Shown here: one piece after another, positions 25,198-34,618 of the stretch
How the letters are laid out: every line of letters starts with the position of its first letter
Numbering within the stretch: the first letter of the stretch is position 1
Assembly: GCA_017962235.1 (NCBI GenBank)
Contig: JAGCVS010000021.1
Span: forward strand, 1-64,000
Reading direction: 5' to 3'
Source of the DNA: Bacteroidales bacterium
GTDB taxonomy: Bacteria > Bacteroidota > Bacteroidia > Bacteroidales > UBA932
Length of the DNA stretch: 64,000 bases
Notes under the pieces: model-generated
Database searches by the model: none
Told to the model about the DNA's origin: nothing
The model's input: the letters and a program-made list of their open reading frames with translations, nothing else
Position numbers and translations under genes: made by a program

Positions 25198-28104
25198 ATG
25201 AAAAAATTCATACTCTCTTTGGCCGCGATATTGCTGGCCTGGAGCGCCGTGGCTCAGAGCGTGACCGTAACGGGTCACGTTTCTGACGAAAACGGCGAGC
25301 CGCTGCCCGCTGCCGCGATTCTGGCGGGCGGTGACTACACCACCAGCGACGTTGACGGCAAATACACATTGAAAACCAAGTCCGGCGCCACAGTCGTGGT
25401 TTCTTATATGGGTTATGAGGATTTCACCTTCACGGTGCCGCAGGGCGGCGGTAAGGTGGATGTAAAGATGACCCCTTCCCAGGCGTTCATGCTTGACGAG
25501 ACTGTGGTTATCGGTTACGGTACCACCACCAAGAAGGAGACCACCGGCAGCGTGGCGAGCCTCAAGGCGGAGAATCTGGACCTGGGCTCTTACATCAACG
25601 CCGGGGCGATGCTTCAGGGCAAGGTGGCCGGCCTCTCCGTGGTTAACCCCGACGGCGGCGACCCCAACGCATCGTATCAGTTCCTGCTGCGCGGTACCAA
25701 CACCCTCTCTGCAGGACAGGGCCCGCTGATTATCATAGACGGTGTGGCCGATGCCGACATCCGTAATATCAACTTCCAGGAGGTGGAGAGCATAGACGTG
25801 CTCAAGGACGGTTCAGCCGCTGCCATCTATGGTACACGAGGCACCAACGGCGTGGTTATCATCACCACCCGCCGCGCCCGCGCCGGCACCACCAGCGTGG
25901 AATACGACGGCCAGGTATCGGTACAGACTGTACAGAGCCGTGCCATACCCATGACTGCAGAGGAGTTCGAATACACCATCCGCAACTATGCGCCTGCCAA
26001 GGTCGGCTCCCTGTACGGATATGACACCGACTGGTTCAAGGAGATAACCCGCACCCCTATCAGCCACAAGCACAGTCTGGCAGTGTCGGGCGGCAACGAC
26101 CGGTTCTCCCACCGCACCGTGCTCAACGTAGAGCAGAACCAGGGCTTGCAGAAGGGGAACGACGCGTCCAAGTATCTGTTCAAGACCAACATCACCCAGC
26201 ATGTGCTGGAGGGATGGCTGGATATGGACTACAACCTGGGCTACGTGAAACGCAAGGCATCCCCTGCCAACTACGGCGCGTTCCGCCAGGCCTTCACACA
26301 CAACCCCACCGAGCCGATTTACGACGAGACGGCCACTGAATACGGCGGCTATTTCACCATTCCGGAGTCCGACTATCAGAACCCCGTGGCGATGCTCAAT
26401 GAACGCACCGCCTTTAACGAGACCAGCACGGTGAACGCCAGCGTGCGCGCCACTCTGAACATCCTTCCGATAAAAGGCCTCAAGTGGGACAACTTCATAA
26501 GCTATTCAGATGAGAAGTATTTTGGCGGAGAATACAAGACCAGCTTCTACCCCGGCAGCGTGGGCAAGAAGGGCGTGGCGTATGTCGCCGGAAACTCTTA
26601 CGACAACTTCCAGTGGGAGAGCACCGTACAGTATTCCCGCATGTTCGGCGACCACTCCATCCAGGCCATCGGCGGCTACACATGGCAGAAGCAGATGAAC
26701 TGGAGCACCAACATGGAGAACTTCGGATTCGACTCCGACTTTTACAAGTATAACAACATGGGCAACGGCACCGCCCTCAAGGAGGGTCTTGCCGACCAGT
26801 ATACCAACCGCTCTTCCAACCGTTACATCGCCTTCTTTGGCCGCGTAATATGGAACTACAAGGAGAAGTATCTCGCCTCCGTGAGCCTGCGCCGCGACGG
26901 CAGCACCCGCTTTGGCGCCGACCACAAGTGGGGCTGGTTTCCCGCAGCCAGCCTGGGCTGGCGCATCAGTCAGGAAGATTTCATGAAGGATATCGACTGG
27001 ATAAGCGAGCTGAAACTTCGCGCCGGATTCGGCGTAACCGGCAACCAGGACTTCTCCAACTACAAGTCGCTGATGCTGATGAGTTCCTCCACCAGTTTCT
27101 ACTACAACGGAGAGTGGATCAACTCTTACGCACCGGCATCCAACGCCAACCCCGACCTGCGCTGGGAGCGCAAGAACGAGTTCAACGTGGGTGTGGACTT
27201 TTCATTCTTCCAGGGCCGCCTGGGCGGTACGCTGGATTATTATTACCGCCTGACCACCGACCTGCTGTACGAATACAACGTGCCCGTGCCGCCGTATGAC
27301 TATAAGACCCTGTTCACCAACGTGGGCTCAATCAGCAATACCGGTATAGAGCTTTCGCTGTGTGCGACGCCGGTCAAGACCCGCCATCTGGTGTGGAACA
27401 CCAGCCTGGTGGCTGCGCACAACCGCAACAAGCTCATCACCTTCACCAACGAGGAGTTCCAGAACCAGGATTATGAAATCGGCTGGATAGCCACCCCCGT
27501 GGGAGCATATGTACAACGTCTTATGGAGGGCGAAAGCCTGGGTTCCTTCTACGCCCCCTGGTGGGACCATGTGGGAGCCGACGGCAGCGACGTGCTCAAG
27601 GATGAATTCCACGGCAAGGTGCCGGTTGCCAAGTGGAGCCGTATAGGCACCGCTTATCCCGCCGTAACCCTGGGCTGGAGCAACAACCTGCGCTGGAACG
27701 AATGGACCTTCAGCATGACCTGGCGCAGCGCCATAGGCGGCAAGGTATTCAACAGCTACCGTGCTAACTACGAGAGCCTGCATCAGATTGGTCTGCGCAA
27801 CATTCTGGCTTCATGGCTGGACAACACCGCATATACCGGTGAGATCCGCTATTCTTCAAAGTATATAGAGGATGCCACCTATCTTAAGCTGGACAATGTC
27901 TCTGTAAGCTACGACCTGCCGTTCCACAACGAGTATCTGCATGCCGCAAAGGTATTCCTGAGCGGACAGAACCTGCTGTGCATCACCGGCTACAAGGGTG
28001 TGGACCCCGAGGTGAGCCTCAGCGGCCTTACCCCCGGTATAGAGAGCACCAGCTACTACCCCCGCACAACCACCATATCGCTTGGCGTAAATCTCACTTT
28101 CTAA
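25198..28104 (+). CDS. SusC-family TonB-dependent outer-membrane transporter
   Basis: The 968-residue protein has a signal peptide (cut after AVAQ), a carboxypeptidase-regulatory-like beta domain (about 20-95: VTGHVSDENGEPLPAAAIL), a TonB-box/plug region (DETVVIGYGTTTKKETTGSV, then LLRGTNT and PLIIIDGV) and a 22-strand barrel ending NLTF. It imports oligomeric nutrients through the outer membrane using TonB energy and a SusD lid. At under 1,000 residues it is a compact SusC. It lies between the permease and SusD genes in one apparent operon. The cargo is likely a ribose-containing molecule, by context only. No anti-sigma-interacting N-terminal domain (STN) is visible. Confidence 0.95.
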   Translation: MKKFILSLAAILLAWSAVAQSVTVTGHVSDENGEPLPAAAILAGGDYTTSDVDGKYTLKTKSGATVVVSYMGYEDFTFTVPQGGGKVDVKMTPSQAFMLDETVVIGYGTTTKKETTGSVASLKAENLDLGSYINAGAMLQGKVAGLSVVNPDGGDPNASYQFLLRGTNTLSAGQGPLIIIDGVADADIRNINFQEVESIDVLKDGSAAAIYGTRGTNGVVIITTRRARAGTTSVEYDGQVSVQTVQSRAIPMTAEEFEYTIRNYAPAKVGSLYGYDTDWFKEITRTPISHKHSLAVSGGNDRFSHRTVLNVEQNQGLQKGNDASKYLFKTNITQHVLEGWLDMDYNLGYVKRKASPANYGAFRQAFTHNPTEPIYDETATEYGGYFTIPESDYQNPVAMLNERTAFNETSTVNASVRATLNILPIKGLKWDNFISYSDEKYFGGEYKTSFYPGSVGKKGVAYVAGNSYDNFQWESTVQYSRMFGDHSIQAIGGYTWQKQMNWSTNMENFGFDSDFYKYNNMGNGTALKEGLADQYTNRSSNRYIAFFGRVIWNYKEKYLASVSLRRDGSTRFGADHKWGWFPAASLGWRISQEDFMKDIDWISELKLRAGFGVTGNQDFSNYKSLMLMSSSTSFYYNGEWINSYAPASNANPDLRWERKNEFNVGVDFSFFQGRLGGTLDYYYRLTTDLLYEYNVPVPPYDYKTLFTNVGSISNTGIELSLCATPVKTRHLVWNTSLVAAHNRNKLITFTNEEFQNQDYEIGWIATPVGAYVQRLMEGESLGSFYAPWWDHVGADGSDVLKDEFHGKVPVAKWSRIGTAYPAVTLGWSNNLRWNEWTFSMTWRSAIGGKVFNSYRANYESLHQIGLRNILASWLDNTAYTGEIRYSSKYIEDATYLKLDNVSVSYDLPFHNEYLHAAKVFLSGQNLLCITGYKGVDPEVSLSGLTPGIESTSYYPRTTTISLGVNLTF

Positions 28105-28117
28105 GGAGGAAACAGGT

Positions 28118-29656
28118 ATGAAAAAGATACTTTATTTGTTATTCTGCACCGCGGCTCTCGCCGCCTGCACCAACCTGGACGAGGAGATTTACTCCAAGAT
28201 ATCCAAAGATAACTTCTTCACCACTGAAGACCAGTTTGTGAAGTATTCCGCACGCGCCTACTCCTCGTTGCAACACTGGGGCACGGAGAAGAGCCTGTGG
28301 ACCTTCAACATCCAGAACACCAACGAGGTCTGCGTCCCTATCAATCCCAACAACGGATGGTGGGACGATGGTCGCTACAACGAGGTGCATGTGCACGACA
28401 TTTCATCCAGCAACCGTCTTCTGGAGATGGCATGGGACTACTGGTCCAGCGGCATCACCGCCTGCAACGACGTGCTGGACATGTTTGCAGATGTAAAGCT
28501 GGATTTTGAGGCCAAAGATCGCGTTGTGGCCGAGGTCAAGGTGCTGCGCGCATATTACTTCATGTGCGGCATCGACGGCTGGGGCTACGTTCCCTTTTCA
28601 ACCACCAAGAAGATGACGGGCTATCCTGAGAAGAAAGACCGCGCCTTCATGTTCGAATTCATTGAGAAGGAGATAAAGGACAACATCGATTTCCTGCAGG
28701 TTGAACCCACGCCCGCCAATTACGGACGCATCACCCGCGCCGCCGCCGATGCAATCCTTGCCAAACTCTATCTGAATGCAGAGAAGTGGATTGGCAAGCC
28801 TATGTGGAAAGAGGCGGAGGAGGCCTGCTACGACATCATCAGCCGCGGCCACTATCGTCTGGCAGACAAATACAAAGACAACTTTGACGTGTATAACGAG
28901 CACTCTCCGGAGCAGATTTTTGCTATCCCCTACAGCACCGTATACACCACAGACGACCACCACGCATTCATCATTTACATGTCCACCCTCCCCGCCGACC
29001 TCTGCCGCCCTCTGGGCATCCCCGCCGACGCTTGGGACGGCCTATGCGGCGAGCCTGACTTCCTGGCCAGTTATGAAGAGGGTGACACCCGCAAGAAGGA
29101 CACCTGGCTGTACGGGCAGATTTACGACAAGGACGGCAACCCCGTGGAATACAAGAAGGATAAAGATTCTCCCGGTGTACCGTACATCATCGACCCCTAC
29201 ATGCCGGAGAGTGTATACGGCAAGGATTCTCACCGCGAAGCTCTGCAGGGCGCGCGTATCTGCAAGTGGACCTATCAGAGCGACGGCCGCCTCACCGGCG
29301 GTCAGGTCGGCCAGGACAATGACTTCTTCCTGCTGCGCTACGCCGATGTGGTGCTGATGTACGTAGAGGCGCTGGTCCGCCAGGGCAAGGCGTCCCAGGC
29401 AGCTGAGGTGGCCGATTTCAAGGCCATCCGCACCCGCGCCGGGCTGAAGCCCTTCACCACCGCACAGCTCACTCTGGACAATCTCTACTGGGAGCGTGCC
29501 CACGAGCTGGCCATCGAGGGGTGGCATCGTCAGGATATGATCCGCTTTGACAAATATCTGGAGGCATGGTGGGCAAAGCCGGCCAAGGATGAATCCGACT
29601 ATCTTCTTCCGATTCCCAAGACCGCTGCTGCGGCCAACCCTAACCTGAAGAAATAA
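28118..29656 (+). CDS. SusD-family nutrient-binding lipoprotein
   Basis: A 512-residue surface lipoprotein (lipobox LAAC, Cys16) that caps the SusC barrel and binds the incoming glycan or sugar. The SusD core is visible in tetratricopeptide-like helices such as VVAEVKVLRAYYFMCGIDGWGYVP, RAAADAILAKLYLNAEKW, LLRYADVVLMYVEAL and the terminal YLLPIPKTAAAANPNLKK. It follows susC after 13 bases with an AGGAGG-like site and precedes the first ADP-ribosylglycohydrolase by one base. Confidence 0.95.
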   Translation: MKKILYLLFCTAALAACTNLDEEIYSKISKDNFFTTEDQFVKYSARAYSSLQHWGTEKSLWTFNIQNTNEVCVPINPNNGWWDDGRYNEVHVHDISSSNRLLEMAWDYWSSGITACNDVLDMFADVKLDFEAKDRVVAEVKVLRAYYFMCGIDGWGYVPFSTTKKMTGYPEKKDRAFMFEFIEKEIKDNIDFLQVEPTPANYGRITRAAADAILAKLYLNAEKWIGKPMWKEAEEACYDIISRGHYRLADKYKDNFDVYNEHSPEQIFAIPYSTVYTTDDHHAFIIYMSTLPADLCRPLGIPADAWDGLCGEPDFLASYEEGDTRKKDTWLYGQIYDKDGNPVEYKKDKDSPGVPYIIDPYMPESVYGKDSHREALQGARICKWTYQSDGRLTGGQVGQDNDFFLLRYADVVLMYVEALVRQGKASQAAEVADFKAIRTRAGLKPFTTAQLTLDNLYWERAHELAIEGWHRQDMIRFDKYLEAWWAKPAKDESDYLLPIPKTAAAANPNLKK

Positions 29657-29657
29657 T

Positions 29658-31424
29658 ATGAAGAGACTAATCGCTATACTGCTCACTGTATCCCTGCTGG
29701 CCTCATGCGGCGACTGCGGCAAGAAGGAGATAACCCTCACACAGCTCAAAGACAAGATAGCCGGAGCCTGGCTGGGCCAGATGGTGGGCAATATCTACGG
29801 ACTTGAATACGAGAACAAGTTTGTGGATGAACCGGGCGAAGGGCCGTTCGTCTTCAACAAGGCGATGCGCAAGATGGAGGCGGTGGACGGCGCTTTTTCC
29901 GATGACGACACCGATGTGGAGTATCTCTATCTGATGATGATGGAGAAGAACGGCGTGAACCCCACCTATCAGCAGGTGAAGGATAGCTGGATGTACCACA
30001 TCCGCGACCGCGTGTGGCTGGCCAACCGTGCCGCGCTGGGACTGATGCATTACGGCTTCACCCCGCCCTACACCGGCAAGAAGGAGTACAACCCGCACTG
30101 GTTCCAGATTGACCCGCAGTTGATAAACGAGATTTGGGCCTACACCGCTCCGGGCATGCCGGAGTATGCCGCAGGCGTCTCCGACTGGGCCGCACGTATC
30201 ACCTCGGACGACTGGGCTGCATCGCCCACCGTGGTGTACGGCGCAATGTACTCGGAGGCCTTCTTCGAGAACGACATCCCCACCCTGGTGCGTCACGCCA
30301 AGGGTTATCTTCCCAAGGAAGACCGCTTCCGCAAGATTATTGACGAGTGTCTGGACCTCTGGAAACAGCATCCCGACGACTGGAAAGCCTCCCGCAAGGT
30401 GATTGCAGACGAACTGTACGTGAACGAGCCCGAAATCACCCGCAGCATCTGGAACGCCGACCTCAACGGCGCCATGGGTATCCTGGCGCTGCTGTACGGC
30501 GACGGCGACATTGAAAAGACGCTGAACATTGGCTGTGCGTTGGGCTTTGACTGCGACAACCAGACCGCCACCATCTGTGGCCTGCTGGGAGTGATAAACG
30601 GCGTGGAGAGCATCCCCATGGACCGCGCCATGCCATTTGAACACTGGACCAAGCCCTTCAACGACCGCTACATAAACGTGACCCGCTACGACATGCCCGA
30701 TGCCTCCATAGAGGACCTCATAGAGCGCACCGTGGTTCTGGCGGAGAAGAATATCCTGGAGCGCGGCGGGAAAGTGCGCGAAGAGAACGGCGAGAAAATT
30801 TTCACAATCAACGCCAAGGCCCGCTTTGTTCCGGCAAAAGAGGCGGCGATGACATTCGAGCTCCCTTCAGAGCGCGGACGCAATCTCGCCCCGGAAGCCG
30901 CCGAGATACTGGCGCTTACCCGCGAGACCGACGTAGCCACCCTGGATTCCTGCTGGCTAACCATCCCCAAGACATATCGTGCCTATACGGTTGATGTAAT
31001 CAACGACGGCGTAGTGGGCGGTCCCGGCGCTGCGTTCTATTCGCTGGGAGGCAAATCCAACGCCCCCAAGCAGGACTATTTTGGCTATCGCTGGGATAAA
31101 CCCATCACCACAGATATGGTATCGTTCCACTACGGCCCGCTGGAGGAATTCGGCGGCTGGTACAGCAACCTGCACGTGGAATATCTGGACGAAGCCGGCA
31201 ACTGGCAGCCTCTGGAGGCGACAGTCACCCCCGACTGGCCCTTCTGCGACGAAGTCTTCTTCCAACCACACAACGGAGAGTTCATCTTCTCCTTCCCCGC
31301 CGTCACCACCACTGCTATACGGGTGATAGGCGACGACGCCGTGCTGATTCACTGGAACAAATACACCAAGGATGTTAGCGCGTTCATTTCCATCACAGAA
31401 CTTCAGGTTTATGAAGCAAAGTAG
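29658..31424 (+). CDS. ADP-ribosylglycohydrolase-family lipoprotein 1
   Basis: The 588-residue protein is exported (lipobox LLASC, Cys17). An ADP-ribosylglycohydrolase fold covers about 28-340: GAWLGQMVGNIYGLEYE, the metal motif SDDDTD at 81-86, and the second motif GFDCDNQTATICGLLG (Asp298/Asp300). The last Thr of the canonical DxDT is Asn. These Mg-dependent enzymes remove ADP-ribose or related N/O-ribosyl groups. The C-terminal 200 residues look like a beta-sandwich (galactose-binding type). Being extracellular and next to SusD, it is unlikely to be a regulatory hydrolase like DraG and more likely acts on nutrients. It is the most divergent of the three copies. Its end overlaps the next gene by 14 bases. 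Confidence 0.85.
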   Translation: MKRLIAILLTVSLLASCGDCGKKEITLTQLKDKIAGAWLGQMVGNIYGLEYENKFVDEPGEGPFVFNKAMRKMEAVDGAFSDDDTDVEYLYLMMMEKNGVNPTYQQVKDSWMYHIRDRVWLANRAALGLMHYGFTPPYTGKKEYNPHWFQIDPQLINEIWAYTAPGMPEYAAGVSDWAARITSDDWAASPTVVYGAMYSEAFFENDIPTLVRHAKGYLPKEDRFRKIIDECLDLWKQHPDDWKASRKVIADELYVNEPEITRSIWNADLNGAMGILALLYGDGDIEKTLNIGCALGFDCDNQTATICGLLGVINGVESIPMDRAMPFEHWTKPFNDRYINVTRYDMPDASIEDLIERTVVLAEKNILERGGKVREENGEKIFTINAKARFVPAKEAAMTFELPSERGRNLAPEAAEILALTRETDVATLDSCWLTIPKTYRAYTVDVINDGVVGGPGAAFYSLGGKSNAPKQDYFGYRWDKPITTDMVSFHYGPLEEFGGWYSNLHVEYLDEAGNWQPLEATVTPDWPFCDEVFFQPHNGEFIFSFPAVTTTAIRVIGDDAVLIHWNKYTKDVSAFISITELQVYEAK

Positions 31425-33021
31425 AATACTCCTTCTGGCGCTGATGCTGATGGCCGGCTGCGCCTCGCCTAAGTCTCCGCAGAGCGTGACACTCTCGCGC
31501 GAAGCGCTTATGGACAAGATCATGGGAGGCTGGGCAGGCCAGACTATCGGCGTGGTGTACGGTGCCCCCACCGAGTTCAAATTCACCGGTACCCTTATTC
31601 CGGACAACCAGCCCATCAGCTGGGGAGAAGGGTATGTGAAATACTGGTGGGACCGCAAGCCCGGCCTGTTCGACGATGTATACAACGACCTCACCTTTGC
31701 AGAGGCCTTTGAGCAACTGGGTCTGGACGCCACCTCGGAGCAGCTGGGGATGCGGTTTGCATATGCGCCGTATCACCTGGCGCACGCCAATCAGGCAGGC
31801 CGCTACAATTTCCGTCAGGGCATCATGCCCCCCGAATCTGGCAACTGGAAAAACAATCCTCACGCAGATGATTTGGATTTCCAGATAGAGGCCGATTTTG
31901 TGGGACTCATGTCGCCCGGCATGATTCCGCAGGCGCTTGATATCGCAAACCGCGTGGGCCACATCATGAACAGCGGCGACGGCTTCTACGGCGGCGCCTT
32001 TGTGGCAGGCCTCTACAGCGCTGCGTTTGTGGAGAGCGACCCTGCCCGCATTGTGGACATGGCGCTGGAGGGCATACCGCAGGAGAGCACCTTCTGGCAG
32101 TGTGTGAACGACGTGCGCGTATTCCACAAGAAGTATCCTCAGGACTGGAAGCAGGCCTGGTTCGAACTCCTCAAGAAGTGGGGTTCCGACACCGGCTGCC
32201 CCAAGGGGGTCTTCCTGAGCTTTGACATCGACGCCAAGATCAATTCTGCATACGTGGCAATGGGGCTGCTTTACGGCGGCGGTGACTTTGGCCGCTCGCT
32301 GGAAATCGCCACCCGCTGCGGTCAGGATTCCGACTGCAATCCTGCCACCGTGGGCGGCGTGCTGGGTGTGGTCCTGGGCCTGGAGGCAATGCCATCCTTT
32401 TGGAAAGAGCCCGTTATGGAGATATGGGACCTCGACTTTGAGGGAACTGATGTATCGCTGGCCAAAGGATCGCAGTATTCGTTTGACCAGGCGCTTCAGC
32501 TGATTGCGCTTAATGGCGGAGAAGTTGCGGACAGCACCGTAACCATCCCGCTGAAGCCGGTGGAAGTGTTGCCGCTGGAGCAGAACTTCACCGATACATA
32601 CCCCATCTACCGCGACCAGAAAGACGACTGGATGAGCGACACCTACGAGTTTGACTTCTCCGGCAACGGCTTTGTGATCTGGGGCAATCTGGTTTGCCTG
32701 CGCGGCATCACTGCAGATTATGCCGCACGCGTGAGCAAGAAGCACGTAGGCAGCGAAGTCTTTGCCCTTGCAGAGGAGGATGACGACTATGTGGCGGAGA
32801 TCGAGGTGTGGATAGACGGCACCCTGGATCAGGTTTCCTTGCTCCCCATGAAGGGCACCTCCCGCAAGCTGGAGCCCGCCTGGAAGTATTGCATGGAGCC
32901 GGGCCGCCACAACGTGAAGATGGTTTGGCGCAACCCAAAACCCGACACCTATCTGCTGCGAATCAACGCCATACAGTATTACGGCGACAAACCCATAGAA
33001 GACGTATACTATCATAATTGA
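31411..33021 (+). CDS. ADP-ribosylglycohydrolase-family lipoprotein 2
   Basis: From the ATG at 31411 the protein is 536 residues with a lipobox (LMAGC, Cys17). Domain start MGGWAGQTIGVVYGAPTEF, acidic motif LFDDVYNDLTF (about 87-95) and second motif GQDSDCNPATVGGVLG (Asp306/Asp308) define the same family as its neighbours. The position of the usual Thr is Cys. A beta-rich C-terminal domain of about 150 residues follows. It is clearly closer to copy 3 (33104-34618) than to copy 1, so it looks like a tandem duplication. The start overlaps the previous gene by 14 bases, implying coupling. Likely role: surface or periplasmic release of ribosyl groups. Confidence 0.85.
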   Translation: MKQSRILLLALMLMAGCASPKSPQSVTLSREALMDKIMGGWAGQTIGVVYGAPTEFKFTGTLIPDNQPISWGEGYVKYWWDRKPGLFDDVYNDLTFAEAFEQLGLDATSEQLGMRFAYAPYHLAHANQAGRYNFRQGIMPPESGNWKNNPHADDLDFQIEADFVGLMSPGMIPQALDIANRVGHIMNSGDGFYGGAFVAGLYSAAFVESDPARIVDMALEGIPQESTFWQCVNDVRVFHKKYPQDWKQAWFELLKKWGSDTGCPKGVFLSFDIDAKINSAYVAMGLLYGGGDFGRSLEIATRCGQDSDCNPATVGGVLGVVLGLEAMPSFWKEPVMEIWDLDFEGTDVSLAKGSQYSFDQALQLIALNGGEVADSTVTIPLKPVEVLPLEQNFTDTYPIYRDQKDDWMSDTYEFDFSGNGFVIWGNLVCLRGITADYAARVSKKHVGSEVFALAEEDDDYVAEIEVWIDGTLDQVSLLPMKGTSRKLEPAWKYCMEPGRHNVKMVWRNPKPDTYLLRINAIQYYGDKPIEDVYYHN

Positions 33022-33042
33022 TACTGCACCCCGAGTTAATTA

Positions 33043-33090
33043 CCCTGTCATCCCATATTAATTCCCCTGTCATCCCGAGCGAAGTCGAGG
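33043..33090. repeat. REP-like repeat between ADP-ribosylglycohydrolase genes 2 and 3
   Basis: CCCTGTCATCCC occurs twice (33043-33054 and 33065-33076). The second copy continues as GAGCGAAGTCGAGGGATCTC, giving a GATCCC/GGGATC-type imperfect hairpin. The GTCATCCCGAGCGAAGTCGAGGGATCT sequence class is a widespread bacterial intergenic repeat. It occupies most of the only sizeable gap (82 bases) between the three paralogues. Confidence 0.6.
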
Positions 33091-33103
33091 GATCTCAAGC
33101 AAA

Positions 33104-34618
33104 ATGAAAAAAATCTACATACTTCTTCCTCTCCTTATTCTGGCGGCCTGCACCTCCAAGCCCGCAATCCCCTATGGGGAGACGGTAAAAATGGATTCCG
33201 CCACCCTGATGGACAAGATTCGCGGCGGGTGGTACGGCCAAACCATAGGCTGCACCTACGGCGGCCCCACCGAGTTCAAGTATAAGGGAGGCTTAATCAT
33301 GGAGGAGATACCCATCCCCTGGTACGACAATTACATTTACGATACCTTTATAGAAGACCCCGGCCTGTACGATGACGTGTACATGGACCTAACCTTCCTG
33401 GAGACAATGCTGGAGCATGGCATCGACGCCCCTGCAGAATGTTATGCAGAGGCCTTCGCGAATGCCGACTACAAACTGTGGCACGCCAACCAGGCGGCGC
33501 GGTACAACATCCTGAACGGCCGCGGCGCCCCCGAATCGGGCCACTGGATGTACAATCCGCACGCCGATGACATCGACTTCCAGATTGAGGCCGATTTCAT
33601 TGGCATGCTCTATCCCGGTCAGGTTAACAAGGCGTCCGAGCTCTCCGACCGCATCGGCCACATAATGAACTACGGCGACGGCTGGTACGGCGGCGTGTAT
33701 ATCGGCGCGATGTACTGTCTGGCTTATGTGTGCGACGACATTCCCACCGTGGTGTGCGAGGCGCTGAAGACCATCCCGGAAGGGACCAAGTTCCACAGCA
33801 CGATATCCGATGTGATCAAATACTGGAAGATGTATCCCGATGACTGGAAGCAGTGCTGGTTCGAGGTCACCAACCGCCATGCCAACGACGTGGGCTGCCC
33901 CGAAGGGGTCTGGAACGGCTTCAACATAGACGCCACCATCAACTCCGCGTTTGTGGTTATAGGCCTTCTTTATGGTGGCGGCGATTTCTATAAGACCATG
34001 GACATCGCCACCCGCTGCGGCAACGATTCCGACTGCAACCCCGCTTCTGCGGCGGGCATCCTGGGCGTGATGTATGGCTACGACGCCATCCCCGACGAGT
34101 GGAAGAAGGGGGCCGAACTCATCAAGAATATCCCTTTCCCCTACACCGGGCTGTCTCTGGGAGAAGTTTGCTGGGCTAACCTTGAACTTGTAAATATTAT
34201 TTCACAAAAAAGTGAGAAAGAGGGGGACGATTGCATTTATATACAGTTAGAGTCGCCACGGGCAGTCCGCTACGAGCAGAGTTTCGAGGGGATAAAACCC
34301 GTAGAAAAGCGGGTGCTCAAGAAGGCCTTCACCAGCAGCGTTGACCTTCAGTTCAAGGGCAACGGCATAGTGGTTGAGGGCTCCGTGCGCAAGACCGGAC
34401 ATGCCGACGACAGCTACGTGGCCGATATCACCGCCCTGCTGGACGGCGTGGAGGTAGAAAACTTTAAGATGCCGATAGATTACATCAAACGCAAATACGA
34501 GATATTCTCCAAGTATTGTTTTGACAGCGGAGAGCACATCCTCACGCTGCGCCTTAACAACCCCCATCCCGATTATGAGATTTATGCTTCAGAAATGGTT
34601 GTCTATGAGAAAGATTGA
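33104..34618 (+). CDS. ADP-ribosylglycohydrolase-family lipoprotein 3
   Basis: The 504-residue lipoprotein (lipobox LAAC, Cys16) repeats the architecture of copy 2: RGGWYGQTIGCTYGGPTEF, acidic motif LYDDVYMDLTF, second motif GNDSDCNPASAAGILG (Asp308/Asp310, Cys where Thr is usual), and a C-terminal beta domain. The region between about 34185 and 34250 is locally AT-richer than the rest. An 82-base gap with a REP-like repeat separates it from copy 2. Its end overlaps the esterase gene by 14 bases. Three paralogues in a row suggest different linkages or substrates in one pathway. Confidence 0.85.
   Translation: MKKIYILLPLLILAACTSKPAIPYGETVKMDSATLMDKIRGGWYGQTIGCTYGGPTEFKYKGGLIMEEIPIPWYDNYIYDTFIEDPGLYDDVYMDLTFLETMLEHGIDAPAECYAEAFANADYKLWHANQAARYNILNGRGAPESGHWMYNPHADDIDFQIEADFIGMLYPGQVNKASELSDRIGHIMNYGDGWYGGVYIGAMYCLAYVCDDIPTVVCEALKTIPEGTKFHSTISDVIKYWKMYPDDWKQCWFEVTNRHANDVGCPEGVWNGFNIDATINSAFVVIGLLYGGGDFYKTMDIATRCGNDSDCNPASAAGILGVMYGYDAIPDEWKKGAELIKNIPFPYTGLSLGEVCWANLELVNIISQKSEKEGDDCIYIQLESPRAVRYEQSFEGIKPVEKRVLKKAFTSSVDLQFKGNGIVVEGSVRKTGHADDSYVADITALLDGVEVENFKMPIDYIKRKYEIFSKYCFDSGEHILTLRLNNPHPDYEIYASEMVVYEKD

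Noticed and set aside
31393-33015. A 540-codon open frame on the minus strand
   Set aside because: It mirrors ADP-ribosylglycohydrolase copy 2 almost exactly. It is Val/His/Leu-rich with no domain, signal or start context.
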